A program made the position numbers and the translations under genes. From NCBI GenBank assembly GCA_020852715.1, contig JADZAE010000064.1, positions 1 to 36,333 on the forward strand: a stretch of 36,333 nucleotides of DNA, written 5' to 3'. This DNA comes from Deltaproteobacteria bacterium (GTDB lineage Bacteria; Bdellovibrionota_C; UBA2361; SZUA-149; JADZAE01). The notes under the pieces were generated by a model, which was not told the origin of the DNA, made no database searches, and saw only the letters and a list, made by a program, of their open reading frames with translations. Below, in pieces: positions 15,802-23,772 of the stretch; positions within the stretch are counted from its first letter, which is position 1, and every line of letters starts with the position of its first letter.

Positions 15802-17088
15802 TTACTGAGCACGAAATTCTTCAGCTAAGTAATCACGTAGCTTACAAATTTCAGTTAAATGCTCCAAAGCTCGGGGGCGAGAGGACTGATATAGGCCGCC
15901 GACCTCCTCTTGCTCAAGAAAGAGAGGGAATGCCGGGAAGGCCTGTCCGGCATACGATAACGCCGTCAAGACATGGGGGCTAGTCTCTTCCTTATTCTCG
16001 ATTTGTTTTGTTAATTCCACTGCAAATGTTCGCAGCTGTCTAAGCTCATTTAGTCCCAACTGATATAAACCTGTAAGTCCAACCCGATAATAAAATTGAT
16101 CAAGGTCTAACTTAGCTATACCCATAGCTTTTTCCAGACCGATATTAATAGCCCCCTTTATTTGGGTAGCCATTTCGCCAACTGCTACAAAGTCATAAAA
16201 AGAAACGTTATAAAAGATTAGTGACGCATTTAAGATTGCTGTGAGCTTCTGTTCTGCGCCGGTAAGAGCATCGCTCGGTAATAGCTTACATAGTGACTGC
16301 CACGGCTCTAAATAATTTATTCCCTGAGGCACTATATAGGGGGAAGTTATGAGGGCGGGAGTTTCCTTAACTGTGCCGATGAGCTCCAAGAAACGTTCTT
16401 TGCTCAGCGGCGCATTAATTTGACAAGCTGCGCGCAAGTCGGGGATGCCGACGGATTGCAAACGCTGTTGATGTTCGACAAAGGCTTCTTCTTCGAAAAC
16501 AGTGGCTGTGCTTACTTGCGGCATATAGAGCAGGCGGTAAAAATAGTCAGGATCTGTTTCAAAAAAATAAGCAAGAATTCTGCCCAGCTCTCTATCTTTT
16601 TCCGGCTCTCCGGTGTCGATAGTGACCCAGGTAAAACCTTTATCGGGAGTATAGGAATTGGGGTCAATAGGCATGTCGGTTGGTTCTTCATTGATTTGAG
16701 AGCGAACAAAACGACAGATTAAATTAGCTATCAGTTTTTTATCAATCAGTTTAACAAAACGAGCGAGCCCACTGAGCGCTGTTTTCTCATCAACTATGCT
16801 TAGCCAGTGCCAGAGATTCTCGTCGCTAAAGTTGTCTTTGTCCCATAATTCTAAATCGAGCATTAATTGATACTGCTCGTCAGTAGCTGCTGCGATTAGT
16901 TCTTTAGCCGAATCAGCGCTTTCGTTTTTGACCAGCGCATATAAAGTTTGTGCAGGTAAAGAGCCAATGATTTGCTCCGGCGATTGGGCTTGTAAAATGG
17001 CATTAGCTAAATCACGTAAACTAAGGCCGGTGAGAAATTCATTGATTTCGGCCAGTGAAAAGGAAGGTTTATTTTCAGTATTATTCAT
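15802..17088 (-). CDS. DUF6178-like protein of unknown function
   Basis: This protein of about 428 residues is soluble and mostly helical, without signal peptide or transmembrane segments. The segments SLPAQTLYALVKN, DEQYQLMLDLELWDKDNFS and the layout of helical repeats remind me of the DUF6178 family known from deltaproteobacteria and relatives; this is from memory and unverified. It ends with YLAEEFRAQ. I chose the ATG at 17088 (MNNTENKPSFSLAEI). A TTG at 17160 with AAAAGG nearby would add 24 residues. It runs toward repeat B and is divergent from a lipoprotein gene. Biological role unknown. Confidence 0.6.
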   Translation of the reverse strand: MNNTENKPSFSLAEINEFLTGLSLRDLANAILQAQSPEQIIGSLPAQTLYALVKNESADSAKELIAAATDEQYQLMLDLELWDKDNFSDENLWHWLSIVDEKTALSGLARFVKLIDKKLIANLICRFVRSQINEEPTDMPIDPNSYTPDKGFTWVTIDTGEPEKDRELGRILAYFFETDPDYFYRLLYMPQVSTATVFEEEAFVEHQQRLQSVGIPDLRAACQINAPLSKERFLELIGTVKETPALITSPYIVPQGINYLEPWQSLCKLLPSDALTGAEQKLTAILNASLIFYNVSFYDFVAVGEMATQIKGAINIGLEKAMGIAKLDLDQFYYRVGLTGLYQLGLNELRQLRTFAVELTKQIENKEETSPHVLTALSYAGQAFPAFPLFLEQEEVGGLYQSSRPRALEHLTEICKLRDYLAEEFRAQ

Positions 17089-17227
17089 AAATATAATGTA
17101 TTGATCAGCGCTCAGCCCAATATGCTTTCTTTGATTGCCGGTCAAGGTAAGGCTAAGCAAAAAGCCTTTTCTTGTTGGACTTAGAAAAGTAGTTGTATGA
17201 GACGTTCATGCGATATAGAAGTGTCTT

Positions 17228-17641
17228 ATGTTGCGCAAATGCCTTGTATTACTATTATTATTCTTTTCTACAGCAGCCTGTGAAGAGCTAAGGCTGGGAG
17301 GGGGTAATATGGTTGTGCGTAATGATATTATGGACAAAGAGTATAATTCTTTTGTTATTGATCAATTACAAAATTCAATGGGGCAAATATCCTTTCGACA
17401 AACGATCAAACCCGGAGAGGAAGTAGTGCTTAAGCAGTCGGGTATAACTTCGCTTAGGTTGACCAGAAAATATGCGGATCATTCTAAGGTTTATGTAGTT
17501 AACTGTCCGGCAAAGTTATCTAGCCGCGTCCGGCTTAAGTTAATCGATGTGCACTTAAATAAACTTTCCGGAGGGTGTGTCTTAGCTAAGCGTGGCTATA
17601 TGAACGAAGGCGGCTATATAAAATGGGAGCAGGGCGAGTGA
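17228..17641 (+). CDS. Small lipoprotein of unknown function
   Basis: This 137-residue protein has an N-terminal signal MLRKCLVLLLLFFSTAAC, with lipobox TAAC at Cys18 and then EEL. The mature part is mostly beta-strand-like and basic (for example ITSLRLTRKYADHSKVYVV), with two further Cys (VNCPAK, GGCVLA) that could form a disulfide. I know no family. Its TGA overlaps the ATG of the decayed phoB-like gene by one base (TGATG), so it belongs to that former two-component operon and may have been a periplasmic accessory or input protein. Confidence 0.7.
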   Translation: MLRKCLVLLLLFFSTAACEELRLGGGNMVVRNDIMDKEYNSFVIDQLQNSMGQISFRQTIKPGEEVVLKQSGITSLRLTRKYADHSKVYVVNCPAKLSSRVRLKLIDVHLNKLSGGCVLAKRGYMNEGGYIKWEQGE

Positions 17642-18324
17642 TGAAGCAACTAATTATTGTTGTGGAGGATGCGCTAAGTATTTTGGAACTCATCAAATAT
17701 AACCTGAAACGAAATGGATTTGCCGTAATCGGCTGCGCCAATGGCGAGGAAGCGCTGGAAATAATCAAATCCCGGGCGCCGGATTTGTAGCTGCTTGATT
17801 TGATGTTACCCGGTATTGATGGCTTGAAAGTCTGTCAACGTATTAAGTCTCAACCTTCTAGTGCCGCTATTCCGATAGTAAAGGTTTCGGCTAAAGATGA
17901 AGAACAGGATATCGTGTGCGGATTGGAGTTAGGAGCAGATGATTATATCACCAAGCCTTTTAGCCCAAGGACCCTGATTGCTCGTAATTAATGCCGTTCT
18001 TAAGCGCCGCCAAAGAAATGGTGACGATACGCCGTCGCTACTGGAAATTCATAAATTATTTATGGATTCCGGGAGGCGCGAAGCGCGTTTAGATGGTAAC
18101 CCGCTAAATTTAACTGCCGGTGAATTTAATATTCTTTATCACTTGGCCAGTCATGCCGGTTGGGTATTTACCCGCTATCAAATCGTCGAGGCCGTGAAGG
18201 GCGAAGATTACCCGGTTACTGAACGTTCGATAGATGTGCAAATTGTTGGTATCCAAAAACAGCTTGCCCAGTTTGCTGCATATCTGGAGACAGTAAGAGG
18301 GGGTGGGGTATCGTTTTAGGGAGA
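17641..18324 (+). pseudogene. PhoB/OmpR-type response regulator, broken
   Basis: The receiver part reads IIVVEDALSILELIKYNL, then [11 protein letters not shown] with the phospho-acceptor Asp, then [10 protein letters not shown] with the conserved Lys. An in-frame TAG at 17788-17790 sits just before LLDLMLPG. The frame is lost after LIARN near 17990. A winged-helix output domain follows (LTAGEFNILYHLASHAGWVF, TERSIDVQI, LETVRG). A further shift in a G-run near 18300 disrupts the final RGVGYRF. The intact gene would be a DNA-binding regulator of the PhoB class. It starts one base into the lipoprotein stop. Confidence 0.9.
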
Positions 18325-18633
18325 GATTGGATAATGGGATTGAATACAGTGAAGCGCATACGGCGGTAACAATTAATGCTTTCCCATATGAGAAGAATTT
18401 GCATATAGAAGTTAGCAATCAAGGACATGGGATAGCCGAAGAACATTTGGGGCGTATTTTTTGAGCACTTTTATCGGATAGATAAAGCGCGGAGTCGAAA
18501 GCTTGGCGGTACCGGGCTGGGTTTAGCCATCGTCAAGTATGTGGTTGATGTTCATGGTGGGAGTGTCGCTGTTTCCAGCAAACAGGGACAAGGCAGTAAG
18601 TTTGTCATAAAGTGTCCAATAGAATCGGTGTGA
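18325..18633 (+). pseudogene. PhoR-like histidine kinase, ATPase-domain fragment
   Basis: After the regulator, the sequence resumes inside the kinase N-box (LDNGIEYSE), then [42 protein letters not shown] and [17 protein letters not shown]. These are the G1, F and G2 boxes of HATPase_c. One frameshift splits it near 18463. The membrane, dimerisation and His-containing parts are absent, so a deletion has joined the regulator's end to the kinase's last third. The stop at 18631-18633 lies 8 bases before proB. Confidence 0.88.
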
Positions 18634-18641
18634 GTTTTGAA

Positions 18642-19814
18642 ATGGAGAATGAGATTTTGTTAGCGGAAGAAAGTAAGGAAAATGAAGAGGTCTTGCTGAG
18701 GAAAGAGATTGCTCAGGCTGAGCGCATTGTCATTAAAATCGGTAGCCGCGTGCTTATTGATACCCATGGTAAAAAAGAAATTGAGCGCATTTCCCGGCTT
18801 GTGAGCGACATTGTTCAAATTCAGAAGCGCGGCGTCGAAGTAGTAATTGTTAGTTCCGGAGCCGTTGGTGCCGGTATTGGCGAGCTAGGCTTCAAGAGTC
18901 GACCGAAAAATATTCCTGAACTTCAGATGACAGCTGCTGTCGGACAAAGCTCTTTGCTCTCTTTGTACGATCGGCTGTTCAAAGAGCAGGGCGTAATTAT
19001 CGGCCAAGTGCTTTTGACTCATGACGACTTAAAAGACAGAGAGCGGCATCTTCACACGCGCAACGCTCTTTTTACGATGCTCGAGCAGAAAGTCGTGCCG
19101 ATTATTAACGAAAATGACACAGTAGCTGTAAATGAAATACGCTTTGGTGATAACGATATGCTTGCGTCTCTTGTGGCCATGCTCATTGAGGCCGACGTTT
19201 TAATCATCCTCTCCAGTACGGATGGAGTGAAACAGGAAAATAATGGTGGCGAGGTAAAGGTTCCTTTTATTTCGGCCATTGATGAGAGAGTTTTAGGATT
19301 AGCACATGGCAAGAATGGCGAGCTATCTACTGGCGGAATGCGCAGTAAATTAGAAGCCATAAAAATGGTAATTGATTCTAATATTCCGGCGATGATTGTC
19401 AAAGGTCAGGATCAGGGAGTGCTTTTACAAGTAATTGCCGGTGAAGCGGTGGGAACCGTTTTAGGTAAACCGAGCGAAGAAAAGAGCAAGCTTAATTCAA
19501 AAAAACGCTGGCTGGCCTATTATCAACGCAATGATGGAGCTGTGGTCGTGAATAAAAATGCTGCGCGCGCCCTGCGAGAGTGTTGGAGCAGCTTATTGCC
19601 TATCGGCGTTGTTGAGGTGCGCGGCTATTTTAATCGTGGCTCAGTAATAAATATTGTAACCGAAGAAGGTGTATTGATCGGCCGTGGTATTAGCACCTAT
19701 AGCAGCGAGCAAGCCAATCGGATAAAAGGTCGCCGCTCCGGTGAAATTAAGCAGGTGCTGGGGCATGAAGCTTATGAAGAGCTGGTGCATAGAGATAATT
19801 TAGTAATTCTTTAA
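18642..19814 (+). CDS. proB: Glutamate 5-kinase (with PUA domain)
   Basis: This 390-residue enzyme phosphorylates glutamate in the first step of proline synthesis. The amino-acid-kinase domain (about 30-280) shows IVIKIGSRVLI, IVSSGAVGAG, INENDTVAVNEIRFGDND, STDGV and STGGMRSKLEA. A C-terminal PUA domain (about 300-385) shows LLPIGVVEVRGYFNRGSVI. About 30 extra residues precede the kinase core. I use ATG 18642; an in-frame GTG at 18612 would overlap the kinase remnant and add ten residues. proA follows after 11 bases, so the two are one operon. The promoter must lie within or before the decayed regulator genes. Confidence 0.96.
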   Translation: MENEILLAEESKENEEVLLRKEIAQAERIVIKIGSRVLIDTHGKKEIERISRLVSDIVQIQKRGVEVVIVSSGAVGAGIGELGFKSRPKNIPELQMTAAVGQSSLLSLYDRLFKEQGVIIGQVLLTHDDLKDRERHLHTRNALFTMLEQKVVPIINENDTVAVNEIRFGDNDMLASLVAMLIEADVLIILSSTDGVKQENNGGEVKVPFISAIDERVLGLAHGKNGELSTGGMRSKLEAIKMVIDSNIPAMIVKGQDQGVLLQVIAGEAVGTVLGKPSEEKSKLNSKKRWLAYYQRNDGAVVVNKNAARALRECWSSLLPIGVVEVRGYFNRGSVINIVTEEGVLIGRGISTYSSEQANRIKGRRSGEIKQVLGHEAYEELVHRDNLVIL

Positions 19815-19825
19815 ACGCTTTATTT

Positions 19826-21079
19826 ATGGAACTAATTGCCAAGATTCAAACTATCGCCCAGCAGGCTAAGGAATCCACTGCTCAGCTTGTGCGTTTAATT
19901 ACGCCACAGAAGAATAATATTATATCTGCTTGGGCGGTAGCGCTTGCTGAGCATAGAAATACGATCAAGGAAGTTAATGCCGGGGATGTGCGACGGGCTG
20001 GCGAATTAGGTTACGCAAAGGCGTTAATTGATCGCCTCACTTTATCGGATAAAGTCATCGATGGCATGATTAAAGGGTTGCAAGAGGTTGTCGCTCTGAA
20101 TGATCCTATCGGGGAAGTGATAGAGAGTGCTGTTCGTCCCAATGGATTGATAATTGAGAAACTTCGTGTGGCGATCGGAGTAGTAGCTATTATTTACGAG
20201 TCAAGGCCTAATGTAACCGTTGATGCTGCCAGCCTTTGTTTTAAAACCTCCAACGCTGTTATTCTACGCGGAGGTAAAGAATCACTGGCGACTAATATCT
20301 GTTTGGTTGATATCCTGCAAAAGAGCGGAGCGGCTCATGGTTTACCGGCGAACGCCGTGCAGCTCATTGCTACTCCTGAGCATGAGGCTGTTAATATTTT
20401 GATAAAGCAAAGCGATTATCTAGATTTGGTTATACCGCGGGGTGGAGAAAAGCTAATCCGGGCGGTGACAGAAAATTCCTACGTTCCGGTGATCAAACAT
20501 TACAAGGGTAATTGTCATATTTATGTAGAAGGCAGTGCCGCTTATGAGGAAGTAGAACGCATTATTGTTAATGCCAAATGCCAGCGGCCCGGAGTATGTA
20601 ATGCGGTAGAAAAGATAATATTTAATCAAAATGCAGCTCAGTATTTGCCGCGCATCGCTCAGGCACTTGCTGCAAAAGGTGTGCGCGTTAAGGCTGACCA
20701 ATATGGGCAAGATTTATATCCGCAGGCCGAATTGGCCAGCGAAAATGATTGGTATGAGGAATATCTGGACTTAATTATCGCCTTTAAAATGGTCAACTCT
20801 GTTGCTGAGGCTATTGCTCATATTAATAAATATGGATCGCATCACTCAGATGCTATTTTAACAAAAGATGAAAATTCTATCGGAAAATTTTTTCAGGAAG
20901 TTGACTCGGCCGTGGTTTATGCCAATGCTTCCACGCGCTTTACCGATGGTAATGAGTTTGGTCTTGGTGCTGAGATTGGAATCAGCACAGACAAAATACA
21001 GGCACGCGGGCCCATGGGATTGAAGGAATTGACTACCTATAAATACCAGGTAAGAGGCGAAGGACAAGTCCGTTCCTGA
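19826..21079 (+). CDS. proA: Gamma-glutamyl phosphate reductase
   Basis: This 417-residue enzyme reduces the ProB product to glutamate semialdehyde with NADPH. Key parts are AIIYESRPNVTVDAA, LRGGKE, LVIPRGGEKLI, the catalytic Cys in KCQRPGVCNAVEK, and the C-terminal TDGNEFGLGAEIGISTDKI and ARGPMGLKELTTYKY. The start is ATG 19826, 11 bases after proB, with no clear ribosome site. The stop codon TGA (21077-21079) and the last base of the final Ser codon belong to the terminal repeat of MITE copy C. The element therefore sets the protein's C-terminus, and the native end may have been slightly different. Confidence 0.97.
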   Translation: MELIAKIQTIAQQAKESTAQLVRLITPQKNNIISAWAVALAEHRNTIKEVNAGDVRRAGELGYAKALIDRLTLSDKVIDGMIKGLQEVVALNDPIGEVIESAVRPNGLIIEKLRVAIGVVAIIYESRPNVTVDAASLCFKTSNAVILRGGKESLATNICLVDILQKSGAAHGLPANAVQLIATPEHEAVNILIKQSDYLDLVIPRGGEKLIRAVTENSYVPVIKHYKGNCHIYVEGSAAYEEVERIIVNAKCQRPGVCNAVEKIIFNQNAAQYLPRIAQALAAKGVRVKADQYGQDLYPQAELASENDWYEEYLDLIIAFKMVNSVAEAIAHINKYGSHHSDAILTKDENSIGKFFQEVDSAVVYANASTRFTDGNEFGLGAEIGISTDKIQARGPMGLKELTTYKYQVRGEGQVRS

Positions 21080-21425
21080 GTCTTATACACAAGTAGTGAA
21101 AACGTGCCTTCGTGATAAAATTTGCGACACTCTCGGCGGTGCCGCCACAGTGGTATATAATTTTACCAGCGCCTATGGAACGCGACCCATCTTTGGAAGT
21201 GAAGCGGACAAAGTGGGTCGCCTGCGCTGAACAGGCACGTGGCATTTGGCGGCATAGCCGCACACCGCAGCTGGCATTCCCAGCGTCGGCGTGTCAGATC
21301 TTCCGGCCTTCGGCCTCCAGATCATGCCGCGCGCTCCAAGGCGTCCGTAGCATTTTGCACGCCGATGGCGCTTACGCGAGCTGTTCCAAAGTAACGCATT
21401 TGATCGACTTGTGTATAAGACTTAG
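21076..21425 (-). mobile_element. Tn5-end-like MITE, copy C (350 bp, both ends intact)
   Basis: This is the best-preserved copy. The ends are CTGAGTCTTATACACAAGT (21076-21094) and ACTTGTGTATAAGACTTAG (21407-21425), inverse repeats with one mismatch. The flanking 9-mers AGTCCGTTC and TGTGCGTTC agree at 7 of 9 positions, consistent with a decayed 9-bp target duplication as made by Tn5-type transposases. It carries hairpin GCGACCCA/TGGGTCGC (21182-21221) and the conserved core in inverse orientation to copy B. It has no transposase gene. It abuts proA. Confidence 0.9.
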
Positions 21426-21654
21426 TGTGCGTTCATAACGGTTTATGCTTAGTAATTAGCGTGATGTTTTATTCTGAGCAATATCCTGCAGGTCTTAACT
21501 ATTAGAAGAGATTGTCAAAATATCTCCGGTAACAAACTCTACCCCATATTGTTTATCTTGAGCAATTGGACAAGAAAACACCGGTTGCCCTTTAAGCTAT
21601 TGTTCGTTAGATGTCTCGGCGTTTGTTTTAATAAATTTTTATTTGGGAGGAGAT

Positions 21655-21834
21655 ATGGCTTTTAGAATTAACGCTGATGAATGTACTGCGTGTGGGGCTT
21701 GTGAGCCAATATGTCCTGTTTCCTGTATATCGGAGCAGGCAGATGGAAAGCGTAAGATTAATGAAGATGAGTGCACATCTTGTGGAGCCTGCGCAACAGA
21801 GTGTCCCGTTCAGTGTATCGCTGAGGTAGCCTAA
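21655..21834 (+). CDS. 2[4Fe-4S] ferredoxin
   Basis: This 59-residue electron carrier has two cluster motifs, CTACGACEPICP and CTSCGACATECP, each Cx2Cx2Cx3CP, in the internal two-fold repeat of clostridial-type ferredoxins. GGGAGGAG ends 2-3 bases before the ATG at 21655, a strong but close ribosome site; an upstream TTG at 21643 is unlikely. Rubrerythrin starts 20 bases after the stop, suggesting co-transcription for peroxide detoxification in an anaerobe or microaerophile. It could also feed IspH. The 229 bases before it, after MITE copy C, hold no gene I recognise. Confidence 0.93.
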   Translation: MAFRINADECTACGACEPICPVSCISEQADGKRKINEDECTSCGACATECPVQCIAEVA

Positions 21835-21854
21835 GTTTTTACATGAGGGATAAG

Positions 21855-22355
21855 ATGAAGACAAAAGATAATTTACAAGCGGCTTTCGCCGGGGAAAGTC
21901 AAGCCAACCGCAAATACCTGGTCTTTGCTAAAAAAGCTGATCAAGAGAAATTTCCGCAGATTGCTCGTTTATTTCGCGCTGCGGCTGAGGCGGAGACAAT
22001 TCATGCCCATGCGCATTTACGCAACATGGCTGGAATTGGCTCAACTTTAGAGAATCTAAAGACAGCTGTTAGTGGCGAAGGTTATGAGTATCAGACGATG
22101 TATCCTGAGTTTTTAGCTGTGGCAGAAGAGGAAGGACAAAAGGCTGCTGCTAAGTATTTTAATTATGCTTTGGAAGCCGAGAAAATACATTTCGACCTTT
22201 ATTCTGCCGCTTTAAAAGCATTGGAAAATGGCTCCGATTTACCCGAGCGTTCTGTTTATGTCTGCCCTGTATGCGGACATACAGTTTATGATGTTGCTCC
22301 TGATAAGTGTCCTATCTGCGGTGTAGGCAAAGACCAATATTTTGCCGTCGCTTGA
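21855..22355 (+). CDS. rbr: Rubrerythrin
   Basis: This 166-residue non-haem iron peroxidase comes from the oxidative-stress system of anaerobes. The N-terminal ferritin-like four-helix domain supplies di-iron ligands (AAFAGESQANRKY, AEAETIHAHAH, AVAEEEGQ, EAEKIHF). The C-terminal rubredoxin-like domain binds one iron through CPVCG and CPICG. Length is slightly short but complete. I chose ATG 21855 because TGAGGG lies 6 bases before it; ATG 21843 is an alternative adding four residues. It sits with ferredoxin in a likely two-gene operon. A hairpin GTAGC/GCTAC follows near 22370-22392. Confidence 0.95.
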   Translation: MKTKDNLQAAFAGESQANRKYLVFAKKADQEKFPQIARLFRAAAEAETIHAHAHLRNMAGIGSTLENLKTAVSGEGYEYQTMYPEFLAVAEEEGQKAAAKYFNYALEAEKIHFDLYSAALKALENGSDLPERSVYVCPVCGHTVYDVAPDKCPICGVGKDQYFAVA

Positions 22356-22411
22356 TAGCTAGCAAGGTTGTAGCGGACAGATGTTCTGCTACGGCCTAAG
22401 CGTAGTCTGAT

Positions 22412-22485
22412 AACCCTAAAAAAACACAGTCTCTCTACAGGTAGCCCGCAAAAAATAAAAAAGGCGCCTCGACTGATTTTTTAGG
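22412..22485. repeat. AT-rich inverted repeat family B, deleted copy
   Basis: The left arm, AACCCTAAAAAAACACAG (22412-22429), pairs with CTGATTTTTTAGG (22473-22485). Between them GGTAGCCCGCAAAAAATAA continues into GGCGCC, matching one inner arm of the full copy at 15602-15750 in inverse orientation; the other inner arm is missing. It lies between rubrerythrin and the convergent MFS gene and could end both transcripts. Confidence 0.65.
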
Positions 22486-22508
22486 ATAAAGTAGTCGGAA
22501 ATTCCTTA

Positions 22509-23765
22509 CTAGTGCGGGCGTAGGAACTTAGCCGTTAGCAACCGTACCGATCCCGAAACAAAGAAAGCGATAAATAATGGTGTACTAAACTGCCACCAAT
22601 TATTACCCACCAGCCCAACAAGGGAGGAATACTTTATTATCATTCCTCCTAACGAAGATCCTAGGAAAATGAAAATAGCATTTAAAAGCAGTTGATAGGC
22701 GCTCATTCTTGCGCGCACTTCAGTTGATAAATTTTTAAATAAATAGTTCTGTGCGGCAAGATTAAAGCCACCCCAGAAAAAACCGGAAAAAGTTTGCACA
22801 ACCATTAAATAGGAATAATCAGCACTAAGAATCCAGAGAAACGGTAGCGTGCTGACAGTGAAACCACTTAGCTCTAACAGCTTTGTGGTGTTCATGTCTT
22901 TACCTAACCATGCCCAAAAACGCATGGAAAGGAATTGAGAAAACACCTGAATGCCCACCAAGGTCGTAAATTCCATGTAACTAAGGCGCAGCTCACGAAG
23001 CATATAAATGGAAAAATAAGGCCCGGCGATATTAGCCCCGAAATGAATGAGGCAAAAGAAAAGAATAAACCGCCCATAGCTGGAATGAAAAATGGTTTGC
23101 CACAAAAAAGTAGGGGAGAAGATATGTTTATTCTCTGCCGTGTAAAGAGGATTATCATGTCGCGTTAATGCGGAATAAGAAAGAAAGCGGCCAAATGAGG
23201 CAAAAGCAAAAAGCATGGCGTAGCCACATGAGATGCGTGACCAGTGCTCGAATTGATCTAAGATCAACCCGCCAATGATATAGGCAATAAAAGTGTAAAT
23301 AGCTACTCGTGAATTACGTAGTGCTAAAAAGTGAATACGAATAGAACTCGGGATTAGCTCCCCGAGTAAACTGTGCCAAGCAGGTCCACCGATATTGCCG
23401 GAAATGTGATAAATACAGATCAGGGCAAATAAGAGGGCAAACGGCGTGTCCAGAAAGGGCAGTAAGAGCGGCAAGAAAGCTAGTAGAGAAAGAGCAAAGG
23501 CTTGAAACCAGACAGCGGTGCAAATAATTTGCCGCCGATTACGGTAGTTTTCAGTAAGAAAAAGACCCAGCAGCTGGCAAGATGCGCCGATCAGCGGCGG
23601 TAGCGTGCTGAGCATACCAATTTGTTGTGGAGTAGAGTTTAGGTAGATAGCAAAGGGGGAGATATACATTTCAGCAAAACCGAACATGAAAGCCCAGGCG
23701 ATAGCGTCGTAAACAGAGTAACGCAGATTATGATCGGCTCGAATTTTCTGGTGCAGTGTGCTCAT
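22509..23765 (-). CDS. MFS transporter of unknown substrate
   Basis: This 418-residue protein has about 11-12 hydrophobic segments. Landmarks are AWAFMFGFAEMYISPFAIYL, TPQQIGMLSTLPPLIGASCQ with the helix 2-3 loop (ENYRNRRQ), a central polar loop (RHDNPLYTAENKHIFS) and the second half from SSYGRFILFFCLIHFGANI. No antibiotic or sugar signature is clear, so the substrate is unknown. I chose the ATG at 23765 (MSTLHQKIRADHNLRYSVYD), which leaves 7 bases after the MscS stop; an ATG at 23810 would overlap that gene by 38 bases. It is probably translated from the same transcript as the channel gene. Confidence 0.85.
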   Translation of the reverse strand: MSTLHQKIRADHNLRYSVYDAIAWAFMFGFAEMYISPFAIYLNSTPQQIGMLSTLPPLIGASCQLLGLFLTENYRNRRQIICTAVWFQAFALSLLAFLPLLLPFLDTPFALLFALICIYHISGNIGGPAWHSLLGELIPSSIRIHFLALRNSRVAIYTFIAYIIGGLILDQFEHWSRISCGYAMLFAFASFGRFLSYSALTRHDNPLYTAENKHIFSPTFLWQTIFHSSYGRFILFFCLIHFGANIAGPYFSIYMLRELRLSYMEFTTLVGIQVFSQFLSMRFWAWLGKDMNTTKLLELSGFTVSTLPFLWILSADYSYLMVVQTFSGFFWGGFNLAAQNYLFKNLSTEVRARMSAYQLLLNAIFIFLGSSLGGMIIKYSSLVGLVGNNWWQFSTPLFIAFFVSGSVRLLTAKFLRPH

Positions 23766-23772
23766 TGCTGCT

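Noticed and set aside
21566..21577. 12-mer ATTGGACAAGAA shared with the left arm of the 2912-3242 structure
   Set aside because: The match does not extend and no partner arm or internal domains occur nearby. It could be chance.
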